A DNA stretch of 64,000 nucleotides from Amycolatopsis sp. MtRt-6 (GTDB taxonomy: Bacteria; Actinomycetota; Actinomycetes; Mycobacteriales; Pseudonocardiaceae), in NCBI RefSeq assembly GCF_017308975.1, contig NZ_JADWPD010000001.1, positions 597,612 through 661,611 of the forward strand. The letters are read 5' to 3'. The notes beneath the pieces were generated by a model. It saw nothing but the letters and a program-made list of their open reading frames with translations. It was not told the DNA's origin and searched no databases. Both the position numbers and the translations under genes were made by a program. Numbering within the stretch: position 1 is the first letter of the stretch; every line of letters starts with the position of its first letter. Positions 55,608-64,000 of this stretch are shown piece by piece.

Positions 55608-56697
55608 CCAGCTCGCCCAGTACTTCCTCCGGCGCGGGCATCCCGGCGATCTCGGCCGCGATGCCCCGAGCGACCTCCCGCGCCACCGAGCCGTCCAGCA
55701 GCTCCCGGGCCGCCGCCTCGATCGCGTCGATCCGCACGGCGTCCCCCACCAGCGCCTTCGCCGCGCCGAGCGCCGACAGCGTCTCCGCGTTGGCGAACTG
55801 GTCGGCGCCCTGCGGCAGGACCAGCTGTGGCAGACCCGCGGCGAGCGAGCCGAGCACCGTCCCCGTGCCGCCGTGGTGCACCACCAGGCCCGCGTGCTCC
55901 AGCACCTCGGCCTGCGGCACGAACCCGGCGACCCGCACGTTCCCCGGCACCGGGCCCAGCGCCGCGGGGTCGCCGGGGCCGGTCGCCACCAGCACGTCCA
56001 CCGGCAGCCGCGACAACGCCGCGATCGCCCCGCGCAGCACCTGCGTCGCGCCGAAGACCACCGTGCCCAGCGTCAGGTACACGAAGCCGTCCGCCGGGAG
56101 CGGTGGCAGCGGAACGTCCGCGTCGTACGGCGTCGGCCGCATCCGGAACACCTTCGGCACCGCCGCCGGGCCCGGGTCGCGGACGCTGTCGGGCCAGATG
56201 TCGACGCAGGCGTCGCCGAACATGGCGTCCGCCGGCGACGTGCCCCAGAGCGGCGCCAGCCGTTCGGCCGCGACCGCGCGCACCTCCGGCGGCATCGACC
56301 GGCCGATCACGTGCGAGACAGCCGGGATGCCCGCCTGCCGCGCCACGGCGCCGGCCCCGACGTCGCTCTGCTCGTAGACCACCAGATCCGGCCGCAGCCC
56401 GGGCAGCAGCGGCCGCAGGTCGGCCATCGTGGCCCGCGGCAGCAGCTCGGCGAACATCGTGATGCCGAGTTCGCGGAAGCCGGCGTCCGCCCCGTGCCGT
56501 CGCTTGGCCTCGGCCTCCGCGTCACCGATGGCGATGCCCACGCGGTGGGTCTCGAAGCCGAGCTCACGCACCTTCGGCACGAACGCCTCGCCGGTGCCGA
56601 AGACGACCTCGTGCCCGGCCGCGCGCGCCGCGTCCGCCAGCGGGAGCAGGGGAAAGAGGTGGCCGTACGCCGGGCGGCACGAGAAGAAGATCCGCAC
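55591..56697 (-). CDS. GT1-family (MGT-type) glycosyltransferase
   Basis: 368 residues, GT-B fold. N-terminal acceptor domain with RPAYGHLFPLLPLA, C-terminal nucleotide-sugar domain with VVHHGGTGTVLGSLAAGLP and LPQGADQFANAE. Such enzymes glycosylate natural products or drugs (macrolide-type) in actinomycetes. GTG 56697, with TACGCT (56704-56709) 6 nt upstream. No polyketide or peptide cluster is next to it, so detoxification by glycosylation is as likely as biosynthesis. Confidence 0.9.
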   Translation of the reverse strand: MRIFFSCRPAYGHLFPLLPLADAARAAGHEVVFGTGEAFVPKVRELGFETHRVGIAIGDAEAEAKRRHGADAGFRELGITMFAELLPRATMADLRPLLPGLRPDLVVYEQSDVGAGAVARQAGIPAVSHVIGRSMPPEVRAVAAERLAPLWGTSPADAMFGDACVDIWPDSVRDPGPAAVPKVFRMRPTPYDADVPLPPLPADGFVYLTLGTVVFGATQVLRGAIAALSRLPVDVLVATGPGDPAALGPVPGNVRVAGFVPQAEVLEHAGLVVHHGGTGTVLGSLAAGLPQLVLPQGADQFANAETLSALGAAKALVGDAVRIDAIEAAARELLDGSVAREVARGIAAEIAGMPAPEEVLGELVSWAG

Positions 56698-56715
56698 CGC
56701 CCGAGCGTACCGGCG

Positions 56716-57354
56716 TCAGCAGCGGTTGAGCATGTCCGTCAGGGCGGTCTTCTCGGCGGAGTTGATGGTCAGCTTGAACTTGTACTTCACCGCGACCCAC
56801 ATCTTCGCGTAGGTGCACCAGTAGCCGACCAGCGGCGGCTTCCACTGGTCGGGCGATTTGTCGCCCTTCTCCTGGTTGACGTTGTCCGTCACGGCGATCA
56901 GCTGCGGGTCGGTGAGGTCGTTGGCGAACGCCTGGCGCTGCGCGGTCGTCCACGAGGACGCGCCGGTGCGCCACGCGTCGGCCAGCGGCACGACGTGGTC
57001 GATGTCCACATCGGACGCCTGAGTCCAGGTCGCGCCGTCGTAGGGGCTGACCCACTTGCCGGAGGTCGCGGCGCAGCTGGAGTCGGTCACCACGTTCGTG
57101 CCGTCGCGCTTGAGCACCACTTCGCGGGTGTTGCAGCTGCTGCCCTGGTCGATCCAGTGCGGGAACTTGTCCCGGCTGTAGCCGGTCTGCGAGCCGTCGG
57201 CCTTGACGGTGAGCGCGGCGAGGTTGGACTTCGCCGTGGTGGCCGAGGGGATGCCCGGCGGGGTCGCGTTGGCGACGCCGGCCAGGGTGCTGGAGAGGAC
57301 CGCGGTGACGGCCAGCACAGTGAACGAATGACGAACAGCACGCCTGGTTGGCAT
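56716..57354 (-). CDS. Secreted HNH-family endonuclease (GmrSD C-terminal/DUF1524 type)
   Basis: 212 residues. Signal peptide with AxA-type cleavage near residue 30. HNH motif in VDIDHVVPLADAW (about 116-128) with later DNVNQEKGDKSPDQW, as in DUF1524 nucleases. Four Cys (SSCNTREV, SSCAATSG, YWCTY, NRC) fit an extracellular protein. Probably scavenges nucleic acid or acts against neighbours. ATG 57354 has GGAGG upstream. Confidence 0.9.
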   Translation of the reverse strand: MPTRRAVRHSFTVLAVTAVLSSTLAGVANATPPGIPSATTAKSNLAALTVKADGSQTGYSRDKFPHWIDQGSSCNTREVVLKRDGTNVVTDSSCAATSGKWVSPYDGATWTQASDVDIDHVVPLADAWRTGASSWTTAQRQAFANDLTDPQLIAVTDNVNQEKGDKSPDQWKPPLVGYWCTYAKMWVAVKYKFKLTINSAEKTALTDMLNRC

Positions 57355-57444
57355 CTTGCTGCCTCCGTGTCAGAAGTGGGGACAGCTAACCCTGAAGCAC
57401 GGGAGTGGCGTGTACAACACGTATAGGTGACATGTTGCTGTCCG

Positions 57445-58125
57445 TCAAACGGCGCCCCGGACCAGCCGCAGGTCCTCGGTGTGCCGGTACCAGGTCCACT
57501 TGTTCACCGCGCGCTCGAAGACGACGTCGTCGCGCACCGGCCGGGTCGGGATGCAGCCGATCTGGAACGCCCGCGAGTACAGCGTGGACGGCCGCTTGAA
57601 GATCGTGCCCTTCACGACGCGGACGGCCAGGCCGGGGCCGCCCGGGTCCGGCAGCACCTCGATCGACGCGGCCGGCCCGCGCAGCGCCACCTGCTCGTCG
57701 GCGTAGGCCACCCCGCGGACCAGCCGCAGCTGCCCGCGCCCGACGAGCACGCCGCCGACGTCGTCGCGGATCAGCGGCACCGGGTCGACCTCGCCGCGCA
57801 ACGCCAGCGCGAGCGCCCGCAGCGGCGTCTTCGGCAGGTCCCAGAGCGCGCCGACGACCGAGTCCGGCGACGACGGGACGAACCCGACCGACACGCCGGA
57901 GAGCGCGTCCTTCCGGAGCAGGCGCAGCACGACCGCGGCGAGGTCGGCGTCCGTGCCCGAGACGACCAGATGATCGTGTTCGCCCAGCAAGGGGTCGATT
58001 TCCGCCTTGCCGGGACGGCTCGGCACCCGGACCGACTCGACGTCGTCGACGTCCTCGAAGCCGGCCGCGTCGTCGCCACAGGCCACCACGATTCCGCGCA
58101 CCCGCAGGTCCTCCGTTACAGTCAT
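57445..58125 (-). CDS. Conserved hypothetical protein next to purA
   Basis: 226 residues. Starts MTVTEDLRVRG from ATG 58125 with TAAATG 7 nt upstream (leaderless-like). The N-terminal half has a DPLLGEHDHLVVSGTDADLAAVV pattern; the C-terminal end (NKWTWYRHTEDLRL) is striking. It resembles by position Rv0358 of M. tuberculosis, also next to purA. Function unknown. Confidence 0.75.
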   Translation of the reverse strand: MTVTEDLRVRGIVVACGDDAAGFEDVDDVESVRVPSRPGKAEIDPLLGEHDHLVVSGTDADLAAVVLRLLRKDALSGVSVGFVPSSPDSVVGALWDLPKTPLRALALALRGEVDPVPLIRDDVGGVLVGRGQLRLVRGVAYADEQVALRGPAASIEVLPDPGGPGLAVRVVKGTIFKRPSTLYSRAFQIGCIPTRPVRDDVVFERAVNKWTWYRHTEDLRLVRGAV

Positions 58126-58170
58126 GCACCGGCATTTAGCAGCGCCACCGGTGTCCGTCCGGGACACTAA

Positions 58171-59981
<1,811 letters not shown>

Positions 59982-59988
59982 GGGCTCT

Positions 59989-60014
59989 CCTGAAGATCGT
60001 GATTTCGCTTCAGG
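59989..60014 (-). promoter_or_regulatory. Inverted repeat covering the OsmC ribosome-binding site
   Basis: CCTGAAG (59989-59995) and CTTCAGG (60008-60014), perfect arms with a 12-bp spacer. In the lower-strand message the distal arm ends in the AGGAG Shine-Dalgarno sequence, so it may be an operator or a hairpin hiding the ribosome site. Confidence 0.45.
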
Positions 60015-60089
60015 GTGGGGGATTTCACTCCCGGGCGCTCGGGTTCTCATGCGTTGGGAGCCGGGGTGTCCGGCATGCGGAAGCGCTTG

Positions 60090-61724
60090 CTAGCCCAGGC
60101 GGTTCGGGATAGTCGCCGACACCGCCAGCTCCTCCAGGTCCAGTTCCCGCAACACCTTCCGCAGCACGTCGTCGTCGAGGCGGCCCGCGCGGTTCTCCTC
60201 GATCATCGCCTTGCGCTGGGTGATCAGCAGCTCGCGCCGGGCCTTCGCGAACTGGGCCTGCGGACTCCCCGAATGTTCTTCGCCGGACAGCGTGATCGCC
60301 GCCTTGGCGAACCGGTAGCGCATGTCGATCAACCGCTGGAGCCGGTCCTTGAGCCGGTCCACCTTCTCCGGGGGCAGGTCCAGCGAAGCCAGCCGCTCGC
60401 GGCTGAGCTCGCGCAGCCGTTCCTGCGCTGCCTTCTTCGCCACTTCGCGCGCGGCGAGTTCTTCGGCCTCGTCACGGGCGGCCTCGGACGGGTCCTCGAC
60501 CTTCAGTGCCCGGATCAGCGGCGGCAGCGTCAGCCCCTGGAGCAGCACCGTCCCGATGGCCACGGTGAACGCGAACAGCTGGATCTCCTCGCGGCCCGGT
60601 GTCCCGGCCGGCACCCCGGCCGCCGCCGCCAACGTGACCACCCCGCGCATGCCCGTCCACGAGACCACCGCCAGTACCCGCCACGACGGCGCCGCGCGGC
60701 CGCGGCCGAACAGCCGCATCGCCCGTGGCAGGTACGCGGAGACGAACACCGCGGGAATCCGCACCAGCATCGTCACCGCCAGGACGGCCACCGCGACCAG
60801 CGCGAGCGTGCCGTTGTCTCGGGCCGCGTGCTGGGCGCCGTCCAGCACGAACGGCAGCTGCAGCCCCATCAGCGCGAACACCAGCGCCTCCAGCAGGACG
60901 TCGATCGACGCCCACACCGATCTGTCCTGCATGCGGGTCGCCGGTGACGCGTACAGCGAGCGGTGCCCCAGGTAGAGGCCGGCCGCGACGACGGCGAGCA
61001 CGCCTGACCCGCTGAAGTCGTCGCCGAAGGGGTGCAGGTGCTCGGCGGTGACGTACGCGGCGAACGGCACGATGATCCCGAACGCCGACTCCATCAGCGG
61101 GTCGTCGAGCAGCCGCCGGATCAGCACCACGACGACGCCGATCGCCAGGCCCACCGCGATGCCGAGCGCGGTCGCCACCCCGAACACCGCGAACCCGTGC
61201 CCGGCCGAGCCCGCGGTGCCCGCGACCGCGGCGAGCGCGACCTTGTACAGCGTCAGCGCGGCGGCGTCGTTCACCAGGCTTTCCCCGGTCAGCACGGCCA
61301 TCACCCGCCGGGGCAGGCCGAGCTTGCGTCCGATCGCCACCGCCGTCACCGCGTCCGGCGGCGCCACGACCGCGCCGAGGACCAGCGCGGACGCGAACGG
61401 CACGTCCGGCAGCAGCAGGTGCACCACGACGGCGACGACCACCGCGGTCACCGCCACCAGCACCACGCCCAGCGCGATGATCGGCCGCAGGTTGGTCTTG
61501 AAGTGCGTCAGCGAGCTCTCGAGCGACGTCGAATAGAGCAGCGGCGGCAGCACGACGGTGAGGATCAGCTCGGGCTCCAGCTCCAGCCGCGGCACGCCGG
61601 GGATCAGCCCGACGCCGAGCGCGACGACCACCACCAGCAACGGCGCGGACAGGTTCCAGCGCCGTGCGATCGCCGTCAGCGCGAGCGAACCGGCGAGCAC
61701 GCCCATCAACGTCAAGATCTCCAC
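60090..61724 (-). CDS. CPA1-type Na+/H+ antiporter
   Basis: 544 residues. About 11-12 membrane segments in the first 400 residues with LPPLLYSTSLES, APPDAVTAVAIGR and TGESLVNDAAAL, including the conserved transport Asp motifs of NhaP/NHE-like exchangers. The last 130 residues are a charged helical cytoplasmic tail (EAARDEAEELAAREVAKKA), likely regulatory. GTG 61724, weak Shine-Dalgarno. Role in pH or Na+ homeostasis. Confidence 0.93.
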   Translation of the reverse strand: MEILTLMGVLAGSLALTAIARRWNLSAPLLVVVVALGVGLIPGVPRLELEPELILTVVLPPLLYSTSLESSLTHFKTNLRPIIALGVVLVAVTAVVVAVVVHLLLPDVPFASALVLGAVVAPPDAVTAVAIGRKLGLPRRVMAVLTGESLVNDAAALTLYKVALAAVAGTAGSAGHGFAVFGVATALGIAVGLAIGVVVVLIRRLLDDPLMESAFGIIVPFAAYVTAEHLHPFGDDFSGSGVLAVVAAGLYLGHRSLYASPATRMQDRSVWASIDVLLEALVFALMGLQLPFVLDGAQHAARDNGTLALVAVAVLAVTMLVRIPAVFVSAYLPRAMRLFGRGRAAPSWRVLAVVSWTGMRGVVTLAAAAGVPAGTPGREEIQLFAFTVAIGTVLLQGLTLPPLIRALKVEDPSEAARDEAEELAAREVAKKAAQERLRELSRERLASLDLPPEKVDRLKDRLQRLIDMRYRFAKAAITLSGEEHSGSPQAQFAKARRELLITQRKAMIEENRAGRLDDDVLRKVLRELDLEELAVSATIPNRLG

Positions 61725-61862
61725 AGCCCGATCTTTCCGCAGGTCGCACGGCCTTGCTCGGCTTCCGGTGAGCGGAAAGGCGCTGGAAAGTGTCGGACCC
61801 CACATGCATGCTGTTCGCAATACGCACACCTGTGCGGAACACGCGCACCTCCGGAGGTTCCG

Positions 61863-63104
61863 ATGTCCCCTGGTACCCGCGGCTGGGTCGTGCCCCTGGC
61901 CTGGACAGCCGTCCTGCTCGACGGGTTCGACCTGGTCGTGCTCGGCACCGTGCTGCCCGTGCTCCTCCGCGGCCACGTCTGGGGCCTGACGCCCGCCACG
62001 GCGTCGGTCGTGTCGACCGTGGGGCTCGCCGGGATGATGCTGGGCGGGCTGGCGATCGGCACGGTCACCGACGTCATCGGCCGCCGGAAGTCGCTGATCA
62101 TCTCCGTCACGCTGTTCTCGCTGTGCACGCTGCTGTGCGCGTTCGCGCCGTCGACGTTCGTCTTCGGGTTGCTGCGGTTCGTGGCCGGGCTCGGCCTCGG
62201 CGGCTGCCTGCCGACGGCGATCACGCTCGTCACGGAGTACGCGCGCCACGGCAGGTCCGGCAGCGCGACGACCACGGTGATGACCGGCTACCACGTCGGC
62301 GCGGTGCTGACCGCGCTGCTGGGCATCGTGCTGATCGCGCCACTGGGCTGGCGCGCGATGTTCGTCGCGGGCGCGCTGCCCGCCGTGGTGCTGGTCCCGC
62401 TGATGGTGAAGTACCTGCCGGAGTCCGAGACGTTCGAGCGGGTCCGCGAGAGCGAGCGGTCGGCCGGGCACGCCGTCGCCGGGCTGTTCCGCGGCGGCCT
62501 GCTGCGCGCGACGATCGCTTTCTGGGTCACCTCGTTCATGGGCCTGCTGCTGGTCTACGGGCTGAACACGTGGCTGCCGGAGATCATGCGCCAGGCCGGC
62601 TACCCACTGGGCGCGGCGCTGAGCCTGCTGCTGACGCTGAACGTCGGGGGCATCGTGGGCCTGCTGGTCGCGGGCCGGGTCGCCGACCGCGTCGGCATCC
62701 GCCCGTCGGCGATCGCCTGGTTCTGCGCGGGCGCGGTGTTCCTCGCGCTGCTGAGCGTGAAGCTGCCGGCGGTGGGGCTGTACGCGGCGGTGTTCCTGAC
62801 GGGCTGTTTCGTGTTCAGCGCCCAGGTGCTGGTGTACGCGTACGTCGGCCGCATCTACCCGGACGCGATCCGCGCGACGGGCCTCGGCTGGTCGGCGGGC
62901 ATCGGCCGGATCGGCGCCATCTCGGGCCCCCTCCTCGGCGGCGCGTTGCTGACGGCGGGAATCGCGTACCCGTGGGGCTTCTACGCGTTCGCGGCCGTGG
63001 GCGCCCTGGGCGCGGCAGCCGTGACGGTGGTCCGCCCCGGCCGCCGCTCCCCAGCTCAGGACAGCACCTCGGCAGCTACGGAGTCCCGACCTGCGACGAC
63101 GTGA
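61863..63104 (+). CDS. MFS transporter, aromatic-acid:H+ symporter type
   Basis: 413 residues, 12 segments. LDGFDLVVLGTVLPVLL at the N-terminus, with GTVTDVIGRRKSLI in loop 2-3 and GLGLGGCLPTAITL, as in PcaK/BenK-type importers of aromatic acids. GGAGG 5 nt before ATG 61863. No ring-degrading genes are near, so the substrate is uncertain. Confidence 0.88.
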   Translation: MSPGTRGWVVPLAWTAVLLDGFDLVVLGTVLPVLLRGHVWGLTPATASVVSTVGLAGMMLGGLAIGTVTDVIGRRKSLIISVTLFSLCTLLCAFAPSTFVFGLLRFVAGLGLGGCLPTAITLVTEYARHGRSGSATTTVMTGYHVGAVLTALLGIVLIAPLGWRAMFVAGALPAVVLVPLMVKYLPESETFERVRESERSAGHAVAGLFRGGLLRATIAFWVTSFMGLLLVYGLNTWLPEIMRQAGYPLGAALSLLLTLNVGGIVGLLVAGRVADRVGIRPSAIAWFCAGAVFLALLSVKLPAVGLYAAVFLTGCFVFSAQVLVYAYVGRIYPDAIRATGLGWSAGIGRIGAISGPLLGGALLTAGIAYPWGFYAFAAVGALGAAAVTVVRPGRRSPAQDSTSAATESRPATT

Positions 63105-63150
63105 AAGCTACGGTCCCGGCCAGCCGTGACGGGCTGTCCGGGACCGGCTG

Positions 63151-63870
63151 TCAGGCGACCTGCTTCTCGCTCACACTGCCGGTTTCCGCCAACGCGCCGA
63201 CGGGCTGGACCGCGGCCTTGCGCAGCGCAGCCCGGCGCGGGCTGAGCCAGCGTGACCCGGCGAACCGGATGACCCGCCACCGCAGCCGCGCGGCGATGGA
63301 CAGCATGTGTTCCTGGTTGTCGCGCTTGGCGACCAGGTAGGCGAGCGTGTGCTCGCCCGGCTCCGGGATGAGCAACGGCCGTGGCCGCACCTTGATCTCG
63401 CCGAGCTCGAGGCCTTCCAGCTTCCCGGGGTTGTTGGTGAGCAGCGTGACTTCCTTGAGTCCCAGCTGCTTCAGCAGCGCTACCGCGTCGCCGTACGACC
63501 GCGAATCGGCCTTGCACTCCATCGCCGCGTACGCGGCGAACGTGTCGATGCCGGTTTCCTGGCAAAGCCGGTATCCCCGCGCCTTCGTCAGGAGACCGGC
63601 ACCACGGCCTTCCTGATCCAGGTAGATGAGGACCCCGGAGTTCTGCTTGATCTCCTCGAGCGACTTGTCGAGCTGGTAAAGGCAGTCGCAGTTGGTGGAT
63701 CCGAATATCTCGCCGTAGAGGCATCGGGACTGGATTCGCACGAGGCAGCCGTCCCGCGGTTCGCCGAACACCGCCGCGCACGCCGGATTGGGCTGCTCGG
63801 TACCGGCGAGGACGACGACCCGGAAATCGCCGTCCGAATCCTGCAATCTGTGCTCCACGACCTCGGTCAC
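63151..63870 (-). CDS. Stand-alone GTP cyclohydrolase II
   Basis: 239 residues. Zinc ligands Cys50, Cys61 and Cys63, then LDQEGRGAGL (84-93) with catalytic Arg89, and LLTNNPGKLEGL are typical of RibA. It lacks the DHBP-synthase half usually fused in riboflavin-pathway enzymes of actinomycetes. A basic C-terminal tail follows residue 200. GTG 63870 with GGAG upstream overlaps the preceding gene's stop (GTGA). May serve riboflavin or a purine-derived secondary metabolite. Confidence 0.92.
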   Translation of the reverse strand: MTEVVEHRLQDSDGDFRVVVLAGTEQPNPACAAVFGEPRDGCLVRIQSRCLYGEIFGSTNCDCLYQLDKSLEEIKQNSGVLIYLDQEGRGAGLLTKARGYRLCQETGIDTFAAYAAMECKADSRSYGDAVALLKQLGLKEVTLLTNNPGKLEGLELGEIKVRPRPLLIPEPGEHTLAYLVAKRDNQEHMLSIAARLRWRVIRFAGSRWLSPRRAALRKAAVQPVGALAETGSVSEKQVA

Positions 63871-64000
63871 GGGTTCTCCACGTCGGATTTTCTCCACAGC
63901 CGGTCGACGTCTTCGGTACCGGGCATGGAGTCGGTGATCTCCTCGATCGTGAGGTTGGCGGTCATGGCCCGGATCGCCCATTCGAGGGCATCCCAGGTCA
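63867..64000 (-). CDS. C-terminal end of an unidentified protein, cut by the right edge
   Basis: The last 43 codons, read from the lower strand: TWDALEWAIRAMTANLTIEE, then ITDSMPGTEDVDRLWRKSDV and ENP before TGA. It overlaps the cyclohydrolase start by 4 bases (GTGA), so the two proteins are co-translated. Too little remains to assign. Confidence 0.7.
   Translation of the reverse strand, partial: TWDALEWAIRAMTANLTIEEITDSMPGTEDVDRLWRKSDVENP

Noticed and set aside
55591..56697. Part of a polyketide or peptide antibiotic cluster
   Set aside because: No synthase, tailoring or resistance genes surround it.

Overview
The window is high-GC DNA with very strong third-position G/C preference. It carries actinomycete hallmarks: a stand-alone OsmC protein, DUF3151, DUF2784, SigE-type sigma factor, F420-type oxidoreductases, leaderless starts, a DasR-type site and HspR/SigH-type sites. 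The backbone order (flavohaemoglobin-like protein, clpB, membrane protein, pyrE, SpoU methyltransferase, DedA, class II aldolase, DUF3151, purA) matches, as I recall it, the Mycobacterium tuberculosis segment Rv0385-Rv0357c. With the metabolic genes placed between these markers, this suggests a chromosomal region of a mycelial Pseudonocardiaceae species, most likely Amycolatopsis-like. The genus is inference, not proof.

Layout, left to right. 1-13.5 kb: a truncated globin/FAD reductase, a MarR/MFS pair, clpB under a combined HspR/SigH-type control region, convergent envelope genes, an SDR, an ABC efflux-type ATPase/FtsX pair, pyrE, DUF2784 and an rRNA/tRNA methyltransferase. 13.5-19.3 kb: a secreted GH5 glycosidase, a molybdopterin oxidoreductase divergent from a GH76 alpha-mannanase around a palindromic operator, and a 504-residue protein I do not recognise. 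19.3-28.8 kb: the most interesting block. A LacI regulator and a LacI paralogue with no DNA-binding domain face six stop-to-start overlapping genes (sugar-binding lipoprotein, permease, ATPase, PfkB kinase, P-loop kinase, SDR) across a perfect 24-bp palindrome. A protein matching the 2-oxoglutarate-dependent ethylene-forming enzyme follows 71 bp downstream.

28.8-38.5 kb: a MarR-regulated three-gene unit with an unusual MFS exporter carrying Ig-like repeats, then a PPOX protein, a GlcD-type dehydrogenase, an orphan Phd-type antitoxin beside a wrecked VapC toxin gene, DedA, nagA with a DasR-like site, and a sigma factor. 38.6-45.1 kb: a coupled monooxygenase/metal hydrolase/ferredoxin-reductase operon and an SDR gene with matching TTACC-N3-GGTAA operators, an aldo/keto reductase and an F420-type enzyme. 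45.2-53.6 kb: fba, DUF3151, a secreted lipase next to a TetR gene, a membrane diguanylate cyclase and an MFS protein. 53.7-64 kb: an FAD/NAD(P)-binding protein, glycosyltransferase, secreted HNH nuclease, purA, OsmC, a Na+/H+ antiporter, an aromatic-acid-type MFS transporter and a stand-alone GTP cyclohydrolase II coupled to a gene cut by the right edge.

Read together, this is a housekeeping backbone into which carbohydrate uptake, oxidative metabolism and efflux modules have been placed. No rRNA, tRNA, insertion sequence or CRISPR array was seen.
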